A program made the translations under genes and the position numbers. Below, in pieces: positions 14,626 through 23,190 of a stretch of 64,000 nucleotides of DNA. How positions within the stretch are numbered: the stretch's first letter is position 1; every line of letters begins with the position of its first letter. The DNA comes from Streptomyces gardneri (GTDB taxonomy: Bacteria > Actinomycetota > Actinomycetes > Streptomycetales > Streptomycetaceae): NCBI RefSeq assembly GCF_006539185.1, contig NZ_BJMN01000021.1, positions 118,261-182,260 on the forward strand, written 5' to 3'. The notes under the pieces were generated by a model. The model made no database searches. It was given only the letters and a program-made list of their open reading frames with translations, and was not told where the DNA came from.

Positions 14626-15350
14626 GCCAGAGCCGCCGCGACCAGTTCGGCGCTGGATCGGGCCCGGGAGCCGTCCGGCAGGAGCAGGGTGTCGGCGAAA
14701 CCGATCCGGGTGCCGAGCCCGAGGCGGCGGGCGAGGCGCAGCACCGGCCACGCGCCGCCGTCCACGCCGTGGAGCAGCACCGGCACTCCGGACGGGACGT
14801 CGAAGCTCCCCAGCAGGGCCCGGGCCGAAGCGCCGGCCGTCGCCGGGTCCGGGTCCGCGACCTCCGCGCGGACCCGCAGCACGCGGGACGCCAGGGGCGA
14901 GCGCGCGAACCGCGCCGGGCCGTCCGTGCCCGACCGCACCCCGGCCTCGACGCCCACCCCGAGCTCCAGGAGCGCCGCCGCCACCTCCTCCGCGCCCGGC
15001 TCGTGCCAGTCGACCGAGGCATGGTCCGGAAGGCCCGGATCTCCCAGGAGGGCGCCCCAGGACCGCACCCTTTCCACCCGGCGCCCGGGGTCGCTCTCGG
15101 CGGGCCCGCCCGCCGGCACTCCCACCGGTACGGCGACGGCCGCCCTGACCGCCGTCAGGAGCGGGGCAAGCACCCGCGGCGAGAGGGACTCGGAGCCGCA
15201 GGGCGTGCGCGGGTGGACGCGCACCTCCCGCGCGCCCGCCGCCACCGCGAGGGCCGCGGCCTCGGCGATCGACTCCGGCGACATCGGCACCCCGACGGAG
15301 TCCCCGGGTCCCCGTGACCCGTTGAGACACGCCTGAAGCAGCTGAGCCAT
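14613..15350 (-). CDS. Divergent BKACE-family protein lacking metal ligands
   Basis: A 245-residue protein of the beta-keto-acid cleavage enzyme (BKACE, DUF849) family, which condenses a 3-keto acid with acetyl-CoA using a divalent metal. Family blocks present are ACLNGSR near the N-terminus, VRVHPRTPCG (44-52), DHASVDWHEPGA, GVEAGVRSGTDG, and VPVLLHGVDGGAWPVLRLARRLGL. Relatives read VHVHP and RIGLEDTLLLPDG; here the first His is Arg44 and the Glu is Ala (GFADTL), removing two metal ligands. It is also shorter than usual (about 270-310). Start uncertain: MAP repeats precede MAQLLQAC and no good RBS is seen. It may be a non-catalytic relative or an enzyme with changed chemistry. Confidence 0.75.
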   Translation of the reverse strand: MAQLLQACLNGSRGPGDSVGVPMSPESIAEAAALAVAAGAREVRVHPRTPCGSESLSPRVLAPLLTAVRAAVAVPVGVPAGGPAESDPGRRVERVRSWGALLGDPGLPDHASVDWHEPGAEEVAAALLELGVGVEAGVRSGTDGPARFARSPLASRVLRVRAEVADPDPATAGASARALLGSFDVPSGVPVLLHGVDGGAWPVLRLARRLGLGTRIGFADTLLLPDGSRARSSAELVAAALAWPS

Positions 15351-15420
15351 CGGAGCCTTCGGAGCCATCGGAGCCATTGGAGGCACCGCAGGCGCCGGAG
15401 ACAGGGGAACGCCTCGGGTC

Positions 15421-16038
15421 TCACGCCGCCGGAGCCAGCGGCCGGCGCGCGTCCCCCCGGGCGCGGGCCAGCGCACCCGACGTGAGCACCGCTCGCGGGA
15501 CGCCCACACCGCAGTCCCCGCACACCGGGCCGAGCCACGGCTCGTACGCGTCCACCGACCCGGCCCGCCACTCGATCCGTGGCCCCTCGCACACCGGACA
15601 CCGCTCGCCCGGGCCGTCCTCCAGGGCGGCGATCAGCCGGCGCAGCACCTCGGGCAGCGGATCCGACGGGTGCACGGCCGGGTCGCCGCACCGCACCACC
15701 CCGTTGCCGCCCCAGACCCGGCGGTGCCAGTCGTCGACCGCGCCGAGCCCGCGCAGCCCGTCGTGCTTCTCGCGCCTGCGCCGCGCGGCGAACTCCTCCT
15801 CGTACGCGAGCCACACCGCCCGCGCCTCCTCCAGCTCGTCGAGAGCGGCCACCAGCCGCCCCGGATCGAGCTCCCGGTCCTCGGGACCGAACCTGTGCCT
15901 GCGGCACAGATGGTCCCAGGTCGCCCTGTGCCCGTACGGCGCGAACCGCTCCAGGCACTTGCGCAGTGAGTACCTGCGCAGCGCCGTGTCGCACCCGGGA
16001 TCGCGCACCTGTCTCGCGAGACTCCGGAAACCGGCCAT
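15421..16038 (-). CDS. Conserved hypothetical protein with a C-terminal zinc-ribbon-like motif
   Basis: A 205-residue Arg-rich soluble protein of unknown function. Its N-terminal third (RSLARQVRDPGCDTALRRYSLRKCLERFAPYGHRATWDHL) is basic and helical; the C-terminal part has paired cysteines CPVC (about 147) and CGDC (about 174), spaced like a four-cysteine zinc ribbon. The ATG follows GGAGGTGG. It is upstream of, and co-directional with, the BKACE-like gene, 70 bases apart. A DNA- or RNA-binding role is possible but not shown. Confidence 0.65.
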   Translation of the reverse strand: MAGFRSLARQVRDPGCDTALRRYSLRKCLERFAPYGHRATWDHLCRRHRFGPEDRELDPGRLVAALDELEEARAVWLAYEEEFAARRRREKHDGLRGLGAVDDWHRRVWGGNGVVRCGDPAVHPSDPLPEVLRRLIAALEDGPGERCPVCEGPRIEWRAGSVDAYEPWLGPVCGDCGVGVPRAVLTSGALARARGDARRPLAPAA

Positions 16039-16184
16039 CTCTCGCCACCTCCGTCGCTGGTCCTACCGCGGTATCAGAGGGACGAACGAGTGGCCCGCCG
16101 TGTTCCATCGAAATCCGGATGGCAGCCATCAACGGGGCGGGAGAGATCACCGGAGCACAGCGGAACCCAAGCGTCCGGTGGGGT

Positions 16185-17411
16185 TCAGGGGCGCCCCGCC
16201 CGGGCCGCCGACACCACCACCCGGGCCAGCTCGGGACGGCATATGTCGCTGTGCGAGCGGACCACCTCCGCCGTGTCCACGTTCACGCACCCCGAGCCCG
16301 GCACCCCTTCGCGCGGCACGTCCGCCACGGTCCGCGCCGCTGTACCCGGCACCCCCTGGACGCCGTCGTGCCCGATCGCGCCCCAGCGCGGGTCCCCGGT
16401 ACCCGGCAGGGCCGTCAGCGACGCGGAGTCGCCCGCGAGCCGGGACGCCAGCGGGTACATCACCCCGAGTGCCGTGTCGTGCCGCGAGTAGCAGGCGACC
16501 ACCGGCCCGCGCACCCGGCGCTGCAGGTCCCGCAGCGCGCCGGAGCGCCGCGGGTCGTGCGGCAGGCGGGCGGTGAAGGCGTAGTGCGAGAAGGCCCCCT
16601 GGAGGAGCGTCACGGAGGCCACCGGCCGCGCTCCCTCCGGCAGGCCGCGCAGTGCGTACGCGACGAGCCGGGCGCCCATGCTGTGCCCCACGAGGTGGAC
16701 GCGCAGGCCCGGGGCCGTCCGGGCGACCTCGCCGAGCAGGGGCCCGAGCCCGGACTCGCCGACCCGCCCGGCCCGCCGCTTCATCACGTAGTAGGTGGCC
16801 TGCCGCAGCGCCTCCCTGGCGCCCTTCCAGTACCGCTTGAGTCCCTCCCCGAACTCCCCGAACTCCCCGTCGGGACCGTCTCCCGGATCGCCCCCGGGAT
16901 CGTCCCCCAGGGCCTCCGTGAACAGGGCGCACACCGCCACCGGATCCGCGACCAGGAACTCCGGCACGGACCCCGCGAGGCCGGTGGCACCCGCCGCGCC
17001 GCCGGGGACGTCGGCCAGCTCCCTCAGGAGCGCGCCGAACTCGGCGAACGCGGCCTCGTGCGGCGGCGCGAGCGCCAGCAGCTCCGCGAGCCGCCCGAGG
17101 ACCGGCTCCTTCTCCGGCAGGACCGTCACGAGCGCCCGGTAGTCGGGCACCGGCTCGTCCGTGAACATCATCGAGGGCCAGATCACCCCCGCGTACCCGG
17201 CCTCGACCCCGGGACCGAACAGACCGGGGAAGGGGGCGAAGAAGTCCGAGCAGAGGCGGGTGGCGCCGGACGGGGAGCTGTTCCACCCGTGGGCGAGCAG
17301 CACCAGGTCCGTCACCCCCTGCCGGGCCAGTGCCGCGAGGGCCGCGGACTGCCCCGCCGGCCCGTCGCCGTCCTTGTCGAAGGTGATCTCCCGGTACGGT
17401 TCCACACTCAT
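16185..17411 (-). CDS. Alpha/beta-hydrolase, serine esterase type
   Basis: A 408-residue cytosolic protein. Strand VTDLVLLAHGWNSS gives the oxyanion region, and VHLVGHSMGARLVAYAL the nucleophile elbow (GHSMG) near residue 250. A candidate acid and the C-terminal histidine region follow (IGHDGVQG). An acidic low-complexity insert (DDPGGDPGDGPDGEFGEFGE) lies before the elbow. No signal peptide. The ATG is taken because an upstream extension (Ala/Arg-rich) has no RBS. It lies downstream of a secreted esterase-family gene on the same strand, 123 bases apart. Substrate unknown. Confidence 0.75.
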   Translation of the reverse strand: MSVEPYREITFDKDGDGPAGQSAALAALARQGVTDLVLLAHGWNSSPSGATRLCSDFFAPFPGLFGPGVEAGYAGVIWPSMMFTDEPVPDYRALVTVLPEKEPVLGRLAELLALAPPHEAAFAEFGALLRELADVPGGAAGATGLAGSVPEFLVADPVAVCALFTEALGDDPGGDPGDGPDGEFGEFGEGLKRYWKGAREALRQATYYVMKRRAGRVGESGLGPLLGEVARTAPGLRVHLVGHSMGARLVAYALRGLPEGARPVASVTLLQGAFSHYAFTARLPHDPRRSGALRDLQRRVRGPVVACYSRHDTALGVMYPLASRLAGDSASLTALPGTGDPRWGAIGHDGVQGVPGTAARTVADVPREGVPGSGCVNVDTAEVVRSHSDICRPELARVVVSAARAGRP

Positions 17412-17534
17412 CCCGGTCACGGCCCGACCGCCCCTCCACGTCGAGGTGGCCGCCACACCCCGCGCGGATGCGCGGGCAGCGGCTCCACGGCCAGCATGCC
17501 CGCGCACGGCCACGTCCAGACGTCTGCCGGGTCG

Positions 17535-18917
17535 TCAGCGCAGCCGCGCCGCCGAGATCCTGGGGAAGTGGATCAGCAGGTCGTACGAGGAGGGGAGCAG
17601 CACGGGCACGTTGTCGCCCGGCCAGGGGTACGCGGTCCCGACGTGATGGGCGGGCCGGGGCACTCCGAGCCAGTCGCGCGCCGCCGGGGTCGTCCGCCGC
17701 AGGTCCAGGTAGAAGGCGCCGGGGGAGACCCGGTCCAGGGTGTCGGCGTGGCTGTCCGGGCCGAGCGGCGCGACGGTGAAGGCCCGCAGGGGTTCGCCCG
17801 GGGCCTCGGTGTCGTGCGCGTTGAACGAGCCCTGCCCGAAGGAGGCACCGACGCTCACGTAGTCCCGGCCGAGGGCGTCCCGAAGGAAGGCGCCCTGGAG
17901 CCGCGGGTACTGGTCCGGCTTCGGCGTCACGTACCCGACGTGCCCGTTGTGGGCGGAGAGCACGATCCGGTCGCCCGTCTGCCGCTGCCACCACACGGTG
18001 TTCTCGGCCATGACGCGGTCCCGGTAGAGCATGGCCGCGGCGACACCCGAGTCCGAGAAGAGGTCGTGGGCGAACTCGGTGCCGACCTGGGTGATGGCAC
18101 GCGCGTGCTGCACCGCCCAGAGGTGCGCCTCACGTGCCCCGGGGCCCTTGCCCGGCCGCTGCCGCTCCAGGAGCGCGAGGGCCTGGTTCACGTCGGCGGC
18201 CATCCGCTGCCGCTCGGGGCGCGGCTTGAGCATGTACGCCTTCATCCAGGCCTCGACCTCGCCGGAGGGCCGCGACGCCCGGTACAGCTCCTGGAAGCGG
18301 GGGAGGAGCGCGGGGCGGGTGCGGGCCACGTACGAGGTGACGGCGTCGAAGACGTTCGGCCCGGCGTAGCCGAGGTCGTTGCCCATGAAGCGGACCTGGT
18401 GCCCGGGGTGGGTCTGGTTGTGCCGCCGCATCCAGCGGAACAGGTCGAGGTACTCCTCGGTGTTCCAGAGGCGGTACGACTCCTGGAACTCGTCCCGCAT
18501 GATCGCCCGGATGTCACCGCGGCCGGTGCGGACCCACTCGTCGACCAGCAGCCCGGTGGACCAGGGGGCCTCCAGGGCGAAGGTGGTGAAGCCCCGCCGC
18601 TCCACGAGGTGTTCGAAGATCCGGTGCTTGGCCGTGAAGAACTCCGCCGAGCTGTGGGTGGCCTCGCCGATGCCGACGACCTTGGCCGAGCCGATCATCC
18701 GGTCGAGCGGCCGCAGGTCGGTCAAGGGCTGCGCGGTGCGGGCGAGTTCGCGGGCGGGATCGGGTGCGGCCGGGGTCCCCGCCGCACCGGCGGCGGGTGC
18801 GAGGGAGCCGAGGCAGGCGGCGACCAGCAGCCCGACGAGGGGCAGCCGCCGACGTCGTAAGGACGAACGGGGAGAACCGGAAGCACGGGAAGAATGAGAA
18901 GAACGGGAGAGGTTCAT
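17535..18917 (-). CDS. Secreted erythromycin-esterase-family protein
   Basis: A 460-residue exported member of the EreA/EreB-like family. After a basic N-terminus, residues 24-46 form the signal peptide (PLVGLLVAACLGSLAPAAGA). The family core begins GIGEATHSSAEFF with the conserved Glu and His, then FALEAPWSTG, EFQESYRLWNTEEY and FMGNDLGYAGPNVFDAV. The general-base type motif SAHNGHVGY occurs near residue 320. True Ere enzymes hydrolyse macrolide lactones in the cytosol; secreted Streptomyces paralogs are mostly uncharacterised, so macrolide resistance should not be assumed. Confidence 0.85.
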   Translation of the reverse strand: MNLSRSSHSSRASGSPRSSLRRRRLPLVGLLVAACLGSLAPAAGAAGTPAAPDPARELARTAQPLTDLRPLDRMIGSAKVVGIGEATHSSAEFFTAKHRIFEHLVERRGFTTFALEAPWSTGLLVDEWVRTGRGDIRAIMRDEFQESYRLWNTEEYLDLFRWMRRHNQTHPGHQVRFMGNDLGYAGPNVFDAVTSYVARTRPALLPRFQELYRASRPSGEVEAWMKAYMLKPRPERQRMAADVNQALALLERQRPGKGPGAREAHLWAVQHARAITQVGTEFAHDLFSDSGVAAAMLYRDRVMAENTVWWQRQTGDRIVLSAHNGHVGYVTPKPDQYPRLQGAFLRDALGRDYVSVGASFGQGSFNAHDTEAPGEPLRAFTVAPLGPDSHADTLDRVSPGAFYLDLRRTTPAARDWLGVPRPAHHVGTAYPWPGDNVPVLLPSSYDLLIHFPRISAARLR

Positions 18918-18990
18918 GGGTCAAGCGTGGTCGGCGGGACGCCCCGAAGACATCCCGCCCGCACCCCTGTCGACCGGGGGACAACCCCCG

Positions 18991-20256
18991 TCAGCGGTAC
19001 AGCAGATGCTCCCGCCGCACCGCCCGGAAGGCCGTCAGGTCCGCCTCCCACGCCCCCACGACCTCGTCGGTGTCCGCGCCCGCGTCGATCAGGGTCCGTA
19101 CCCGGGTCGAGCCGGTGAGCTTGTCGATCCAGTGGTCCGCCCGCCAGGCGAAGCCGGACCACGACCGCCGGGCGGTGACCAGCAGGCCGACCCCGGTCCG
19201 TACCGGGTCGAAGGCCTCGCGGTCGTGGACGTGCAGCTGCACGCCGCCCACGGTCTTCCCCTGGAACTTGGAGAAGGTCGGAGCGAAGTACGCCTCGCGG
19301 AAGCGGACTCCGGGCAGGCCGAGCGCGTTCGCGGCCTCCGCCCACCGCCGGTCGACCCCCTCGGCGCCGAGCAGCTCGAAGGGCCGGGTCGTGCCCCGGC
19401 CCTCGGAGAGGTTCGTCCCCTCGAAGAGGCAGGTGCCGGAGTAGACGAGCGCGGTCTCGGGCGACGGCATGTTCGGGCTCGGCGGCACCCACGGCAGCCC
19501 GGTCGCGTCGAAGAAGTCGGTGCGCCGCCACCCCGTCATGCGGACGGTCTCCAGGGCCACGGGCGCGGTCAGGAACTCCGCGTTGAAGAGCAGGGCCAGC
19601 TCGGCCACCGTCATGCCGTGCGCCTGCGCGATCGGCTCGCGCCCGACGAAGGTCGCGAAGGCCCGGTCGAGGACGGGCCCGAGCGCCGCGCGCCCGGTGA
19701 CCGGGTTCGGCCGGTCGAGGACGACGAAGCGCTTCCCGGCGAGCGCGGCGGCCACCATGCAGTCGTACAGCGTCCAGATGTAGGTGTAGAAGCGCGCGCC
19801 GACGTCCTGGATGTCGAAGACGACCGTGTCCACCTCGGAGGCCGTGAAGACGTCCGCCAGCGGCTGCCCGCTCTTGAGGTACGTGTCGTAGACGGGCAGC
19901 CCGGTCGCCGGGTCGTCGTACCGCCCCTCGGAGCCGCCGGCCTGGGCGGTGCCCCGGAAGCCGTGCTCGGGGCCGAAGACGGCGACCAGGTCGACCCGTT
20001 CGTCGGCGTGCATCACGTCCACGACGTGCCGGGCGTCGGCGGTGACCCCGGTCGGGTTGGTGACGACACCGACCCGCTCACCGGCCAGCAGGGCGTACCC
20101 GTCCGCCGCGAGCCGCTCGAAGCCGGTACGGACGCGGTGGCGCCCGGCGTCCGGGGCGGCCGAGGCGGCAGGAGCGAGGGCCGCGCCCGTGCCCACCGTG
20201 CCCGCGGCGCCCAGGGCACCCCCGGCGGCCAGCAGACTCCGTCGCGACAGGCTCAT
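18991..20256 (-). CDS. Secreted exo-beta-N-acetylmuramidase family protein (NamZ, DUF1343)
   Basis: A 421-residue exported protein. The N-terminus has a Tat motif (SRRSLLAAGGALGAAG) and a cleavage site near ASA/AP at 34. The DUF1343/NamZ core shows GVVTNPTG, FGPEHGFRGTAQAGG, LPVYDTY, VDTVVFDIQDVGARFYTY, LDRPNP and SPNMPSPETALVYSGTCLFEGTNLSEGRGTT in the usual order. NamZ of Bacillus removes N-acetylmuramic acid from the non-reducing ends of peptidoglycan fragments, so a role in cell-wall turnover or feeding is likely. The ATG follows GAGGAGG. The partners NagZ and AmiE are not in the window. Confidence 0.9.
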   Translation of the reverse strand: MSLSRRSLLAAGGALGAAGTVGTGAALAPAASAAPDAGRHRVRTGFERLAADGYALLAGERVGVVTNPTGVTADARHVVDVMHADERVDLVAVFGPEHGFRGTAQAGGSEGRYDDPATGLPVYDTYLKSGQPLADVFTASEVDTVVFDIQDVGARFYTYIWTLYDCMVAAALAGKRFVVLDRPNPVTGRAALGPVLDRAFATFVGREPIAQAHGMTVAELALLFNAEFLTAPVALETVRMTGWRRTDFFDATGLPWVPPSPNMPSPETALVYSGTCLFEGTNLSEGRGTTRPFELLGAEGVDRRWAEAANALGLPGVRFREAYFAPTFSKFQGKTVGGVQLHVHDREAFDPVRTGVGLLVTARRSWSGFAWRADHWIDKLTGSTRVRTLIDAGADTDEVVGAWEADLTAFRAVRREHLLYR

Positions 20257-20371
20257 GCGGAAACCTCCTCGATCGTCGTCCCCGGCCGGGGCGCGTGACA
20301 TGGGCACGCACGCTAGCGCTCCTGACCGCCCCGGGGAACGAGGCGTGCGGACGCGACTCTTCCCCCACTAC

Positions 20372-20389
20372 ATACCGACCGGTTAGTCT
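20372..20389. promoter_or_regulatory. Operator ATACCGACCGGTTAGTCT before the SDR gene
   Basis: An imperfect 18-base dyad (perfect form would be ATACCGACCGGTCGGTAT). Its extended form matches the minus-strand reading of the site at 24254-24271 at 15 of 19 positions. It lies about 55 bases before the SDR start, in the promoter. Confidence 0.65.
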
Positions 20390-20394
20390 GCCGG

Positions 20395-20413
20395 TATCGC
20401 GGGCATCGCGATA
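20395..20413. promoter_or_regulatory. Second palindrome before the SDR gene
   Basis: TATCGCG-GGCAT-CGCGATA, 7-base perfect arms. It lies between the ATACCG dyad and the start codon and might be a second regulator site or overlap the transcription start. Confidence 0.5.
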
Positions 20414-20443
20414 TCGGCAGACTGCGGAGAGGCGGGTCCATCC

Positions 20444-21226
20444 ATGGGTGCGGACACGAGTGCACTTCAGGGCGCCGGCGTGGTCGTCACGGGAGCGGGC
20501 GGCGGGATCGGCGCGGCGCTCGCCCGCCGCTTCGCCGCCGAAGGGGCCCGCGTCGTCGTCAACGACCTCGACCCCGTCCGCACCAAGGCCGTCGCCGAGG
20601 AGATCGGCGCCATCGCCGTCCCTGGCGACGCCTCCGCCGTCGTCGACGAGGCCCGCGAGGCCCTCGGCGGCCCCGGCTCCATCGACGTGTGGTGCGCCAA
20701 CGCCGGACTCTCCTCGCCCGGCGACGCCTTCGCCGACGAGGACGTCTGGGCCGCCGCCTGGGACGTCAACGTCATGGCCCACGTCCGCGCGGCCCGCGCC
20801 CTGCTCCCGGAGTGGCTGGAGCGCGGCAGCGGCCGCTTCGTCTCCACCGTCTCCGCCGCCGGACTGCTCACCATGATCGGCGCGGCTCCGTACAGCGTCT
20901 CCAAGCACGGCGCGTACGCCTTCGCCGAGTGGCTCTCCCTCACCTACCGCCACCGCGGCCTCAAGGTCCACGCGATCTGCCCGCAGGGCGTCCGTACGGA
21001 CATGCTCACCGCCGCCGGATCGGCCGGTGAGCTGGTCCTCGCCCCCACCGCCATCGAGCCCGAGGACGTCGCCGACGCCCTCCTCGACGCCATCGGCGCC
21101 GACCGTTTCCTCGTCCTGCCCCACCCCGAGGTCGCGGGCTACTACCGCAACCGCGCGACCGACCCGGAGCGCTGGCTCGGCACCATGAACCACGTCCAGC
21201 GCGCCTGGGAGACGGGCGCCCGCTAG
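20444..21226 (+). CDS. Short-chain dehydrogenase/reductase
   Basis: A 260-residue classical SDR. The cofactor motif is TGAGGGIG (about 16-23), with an Asp after beta-2 (VVNDLD) that favours NAD(H). The NAG motif is CANAGLSS, the catalytic Ser is in STVSAAG, and the catalytic Tyr/Lys are in YSVSKHG. The C-terminal block LAPTAIEPEDVADALLDAI resembles SDRs of fatty-acid and hydroxy-acyl pathways. It is followed after 84 bases by a tetR gene on the same strand. Its promoter shares an operator with the ACAD-kinase operon at 24.2 kb. A hydroxyacyl substrate is inferred from context only. Confidence 0.9.
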   Translation: MGADTSALQGAGVVVTGAGGGIGAALARRFAAEGARVVVNDLDPVRTKAVAEEIGAIAVPGDASAVVDEAREALGGPGSIDVWCANAGLSSPGDAFADEDVWAAAWDVNVMAHVRAARALLPEWLERGSGRFVSTVSAAGLLTMIGAAPYSVSKHGAYAFAEWLSLTYRHRGLKVHAICPQGVRTDMLTAAGSAGELVLAPTAIEPEDVADALLDAIGADRFLVLPHPEVAGYYRNRATDPERWLGTMNHVQRAWETGAR

Positions 21227-21310
21227 CAGGCGCCCCGGCAGATGGGAAGATCTACGGACGGGAACGGTGTTCCCCCCACCAGGAACGATCACGAGGGAAG
21301 GCGGCGGAGC

Positions 21311-21904
21311 ATGGCCAGGACGACGGACGAGAGCGGGGCGCCGGTCCCCCAGAGGCTCCTCGCCGCCGCCACCCGGCTCTTCGCGGAGCAGGGTTACGAC
21401 CGCACCTCCGTCCAGGAGATCGTCGAGGCCGCCGGGGTCACCAAGGGCGCCCTCTACCACTACTTCGGCTCGAAGGAGGACCTCCTCCAGGAGGTCTACG
21501 CCCGGGTCCTGCGGCTCCAGCAGGAGCGGCTCGACGCCTACGCGGAAGCCGACGCGCCCGTCGAGGACCGGCTGCGCGGCGCCGCCGCCGACGTCGTCGT
21601 CACCACCATCGAGAACCTCGACGACGCCGCCATCTTCTTCCGCTCCATGCACCACCTCAGCCCCGAGAAGAACAAGCAGGTCAGGGGCGAGCGGCGGCGC
21701 TACCACGAGCGGTTCAGGGCGCTGATCGAGGAGGGCCAGCAGTCCGGCGTCTTCTCCGCGGCGACCCCCGCCGACCTGGTCGTCGACTACCACTTCGGCT
21801 CGGTGCACCACCTGTCGACGTGGTACCGCCCCGACGGCCCGCTCACCCCGCAGCAGGTGGCCGACCACCTGGCCGACCTCCTGCTCCGGGCCCTGCGCCC
21901 GTAG
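21311..21904 (+). CDS. TetR-family regulator of the SDR and ACAD-kinase units
   Basis: A 197-residue regulator. DNA-binding domain at about 12-58: QRLLAAATRLFAEQGYDRTSVQEIVEAAGVTKGALYHYFGSKEDLL. The C-terminal domain resembles KstR-like repressors (AIFFRSMHHLSPEKNKQVRGERRRYHERF). The ATG follows GGCGGCGGAG; a longer frame from 21242 has no RBS. It ends facing the acyl-CoA dehydrogenase gene with a bidirectional terminator between. The matching dyads at 20372 and 24254 flank the whole cluster and are the natural candidates for its operators. Confidence 0.9.
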   Translation: MARTTDESGAPVPQRLLAAATRLFAEQGYDRTSVQEIVEAAGVTKGALYHYFGSKEDLLQEVYARVLRLQQERLDAYAEADAPVEDRLRGAAADVVVTTIENLDDAAIFFRSMHHLSPEKNKQVRGERRRYHERFRALIEEGQQSGVFSAATPADLVVDYHFGSVHHLSTWYRPDGPLTPQQVADHLADLLLRALRP

Positions 21905-21906
21905 GC

Positions 21907-21941
21907 GGTGTCCTGCCGGTCAGGCCGATCGGCAGGACACC
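21907..21941. terminator. Bidirectional terminator hairpin
   Basis: Stem GGTGTCCTGCCG / CGGCAGGACACC, 12 perfect pairs around an 11-base loop, placed between the convergent tetR and acyl-CoA dehydrogenase genes. There is no T-run, as is common in Streptomyces. Confidence 0.8.
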
Positions 21942-21951
21942 ACCTGACGCG

Positions 21952-23184
21952 CTAGAGGTACTTCTTCAGCTCCCGCCGCGCCAGCGACCGCTGGTGCACC
22001 TCGTCGGGCCCGTCCGCGAGCTTCAGCGTCCGCGCCGCCGCCCACAGTTCGGCCAGCGGGAAGTCCTGGGAGACCCCGCCCGCCCCGTGCGCCTGCACGG
22101 CCTTGTCGATGATGTCGACCACCGCGCGCGGGGTCGCGATCTTGATGGCCTGGATCTCGGTGTGCGCGCCCCGGTTGCCGACGGTGTCCATGAGCCAGGC
22201 CGTCTTCAGGACGAGCAGCCGCAGCTGCTCGATCGTCACGCGGGCGTCCGCGATCCAGTTCTGGACGACGCCCTGCTGGGCGAGCGGCTTGCCGAAGGCG
22301 GTACGGGAGACCGCGCGCCGGCACATCAGCTCCACGGCCCGCTCGGCCATGCCGATGAGCCGCATGCAGTGGTGGATCCGGCCGGGGCCGAGCCGGGCCT
22401 GCGCGATGGCGAAGCCGCCGCCCTCCTCGCCGACCAGGTTCGCGGCCGGGACGCGGACGTTGTCGAAGACCACCTCGGCGTGGCCGCCGTGGGAGTGGTC
22501 CTCGTACCCGTACACCTGCATCGCGCGCCGCACCTCGACACCGGGGGTGTCGCGCGGCACGAGGATCATCGACTGCTGGCGGCGGAGGTCCGTCCCGTCG
22601 GGGTCGGTCTTGCCCATGACGATGAAGACCTTGCAGTCGGGGTTCATGGCCCCGGAGATGTACCACTTGCGGCCGTCGACGACGTACGAGTCGCCGTCCC
22701 GCCGGATCCGGGTCTCGATGTTCGTGGCGTCGGAGGAGGCGACCTCGGGCTCGGTCATCGCGAAGGCCGAGCGGATCTCGCCCGCGAGCAGCGGCTCCAG
22801 CCACTGCTTCTTCTGCGCCTCGTCGCCGAACTGGGCGAGCAGCTCCATGTTCCCGGTGTCCGGGGCCGCGCAGTTGAGGGCGGTCGGGGCGAGGTGCGGG
22901 CTGCGGCCGGTGATCTCGGCGAGCGGCGCGTACTGGAGGTTGGTGAGCCCGGCCCCGTACTCCGCGTCGGGGAGGCTGTGCTGGTCCACAAAGAACAGGT
23001 TCCAGAGGCCCTGCCGCTTGGCCTCGGCCTTGAGCTCCTCGACGACCGCCGGGGTGTCCCAGGGGGAGGCGAGCAGGGCCCGCTGCTCCTCGGCGACGGC
23101 CTCGGCCGGGTACACGTGCTCGTCCATGAAGGCGAGGAGTCTCGCCCGCAGTTCCTCGGTGCGGGCGTCGTACGCGAAGTCCAT
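21952..23184 (-). CDS. Acyl-CoA dehydrogenase, ACAD10/11-like
   Basis: A 410-residue flavoenzyme. Blocks: FAMTEPEVASSDATN (the FAD/substrate loop; relatives in the ACAD10/11 branch share TEP.VASSDATN), GRKWYISGAMNPDCKVFIVMGKTD, RAMQVYGYEDHSHGGHAEVVFDNVRVP, LGPGRIHHCMRLIG, RTAFGKPL, and the C-terminal loop LADGPDEVHQRSLARREL in place of the YEGT motif of short-chain enzymes. In animals this catalytic domain is fused behind an APH-like kinase; here the kinase is the neighbouring upstream gene, 6 bases apart. The pair probably acts as one system, with the dehydrogenase working on the product of the kinase. Confidence 0.9.
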   Translation of the reverse strand: MDFAYDARTEELRARLLAFMDEHVYPAEAVAEEQRALLASPWDTPAVVEELKAEAKRQGLWNLFFVDQHSLPDAEYGAGLTNLQYAPLAEITGRSPHLAPTALNCAAPDTGNMELLAQFGDEAQKKQWLEPLLAGEIRSAFAMTEPEVASSDATNIETRIRRDGDSYVVDGRKWYISGAMNPDCKVFIVMGKTDPDGTDLRRQQSMILVPRDTPGVEVRRAMQVYGYEDHSHGGHAEVVFDNVRVPAANLVGEEGGGFAIAQARLGPGRIHHCMRLIGMAERAVELMCRRAVSRTAFGKPLAQQGVVQNWIADARVTIEQLRLLVLKTAWLMDTVGNRGAHTEIQAIKIATPRAVVDIIDKAVQAHGAGGVSQDFPLAELWAAARTLKLADGPDEVHQRSLARRELKKYL

Positions 23185-23190
23185 GGCGGA

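Noticed and set aside
15579..18860. Plus-strand open frame of over 1000 codons
   Set aside because: It runs antisense through four genes with recognisable families, has no domain, no RBS, and Arg/Pro/Ala/Gly-biased composition.
17535..18917. Macrolide-resistance gene
   Set aside because: Family membership alone does not show macrolide hydrolysis; the protein is secreted, unlike the known cytosolic resistance enzymes, and no macrolide genes are nearby.
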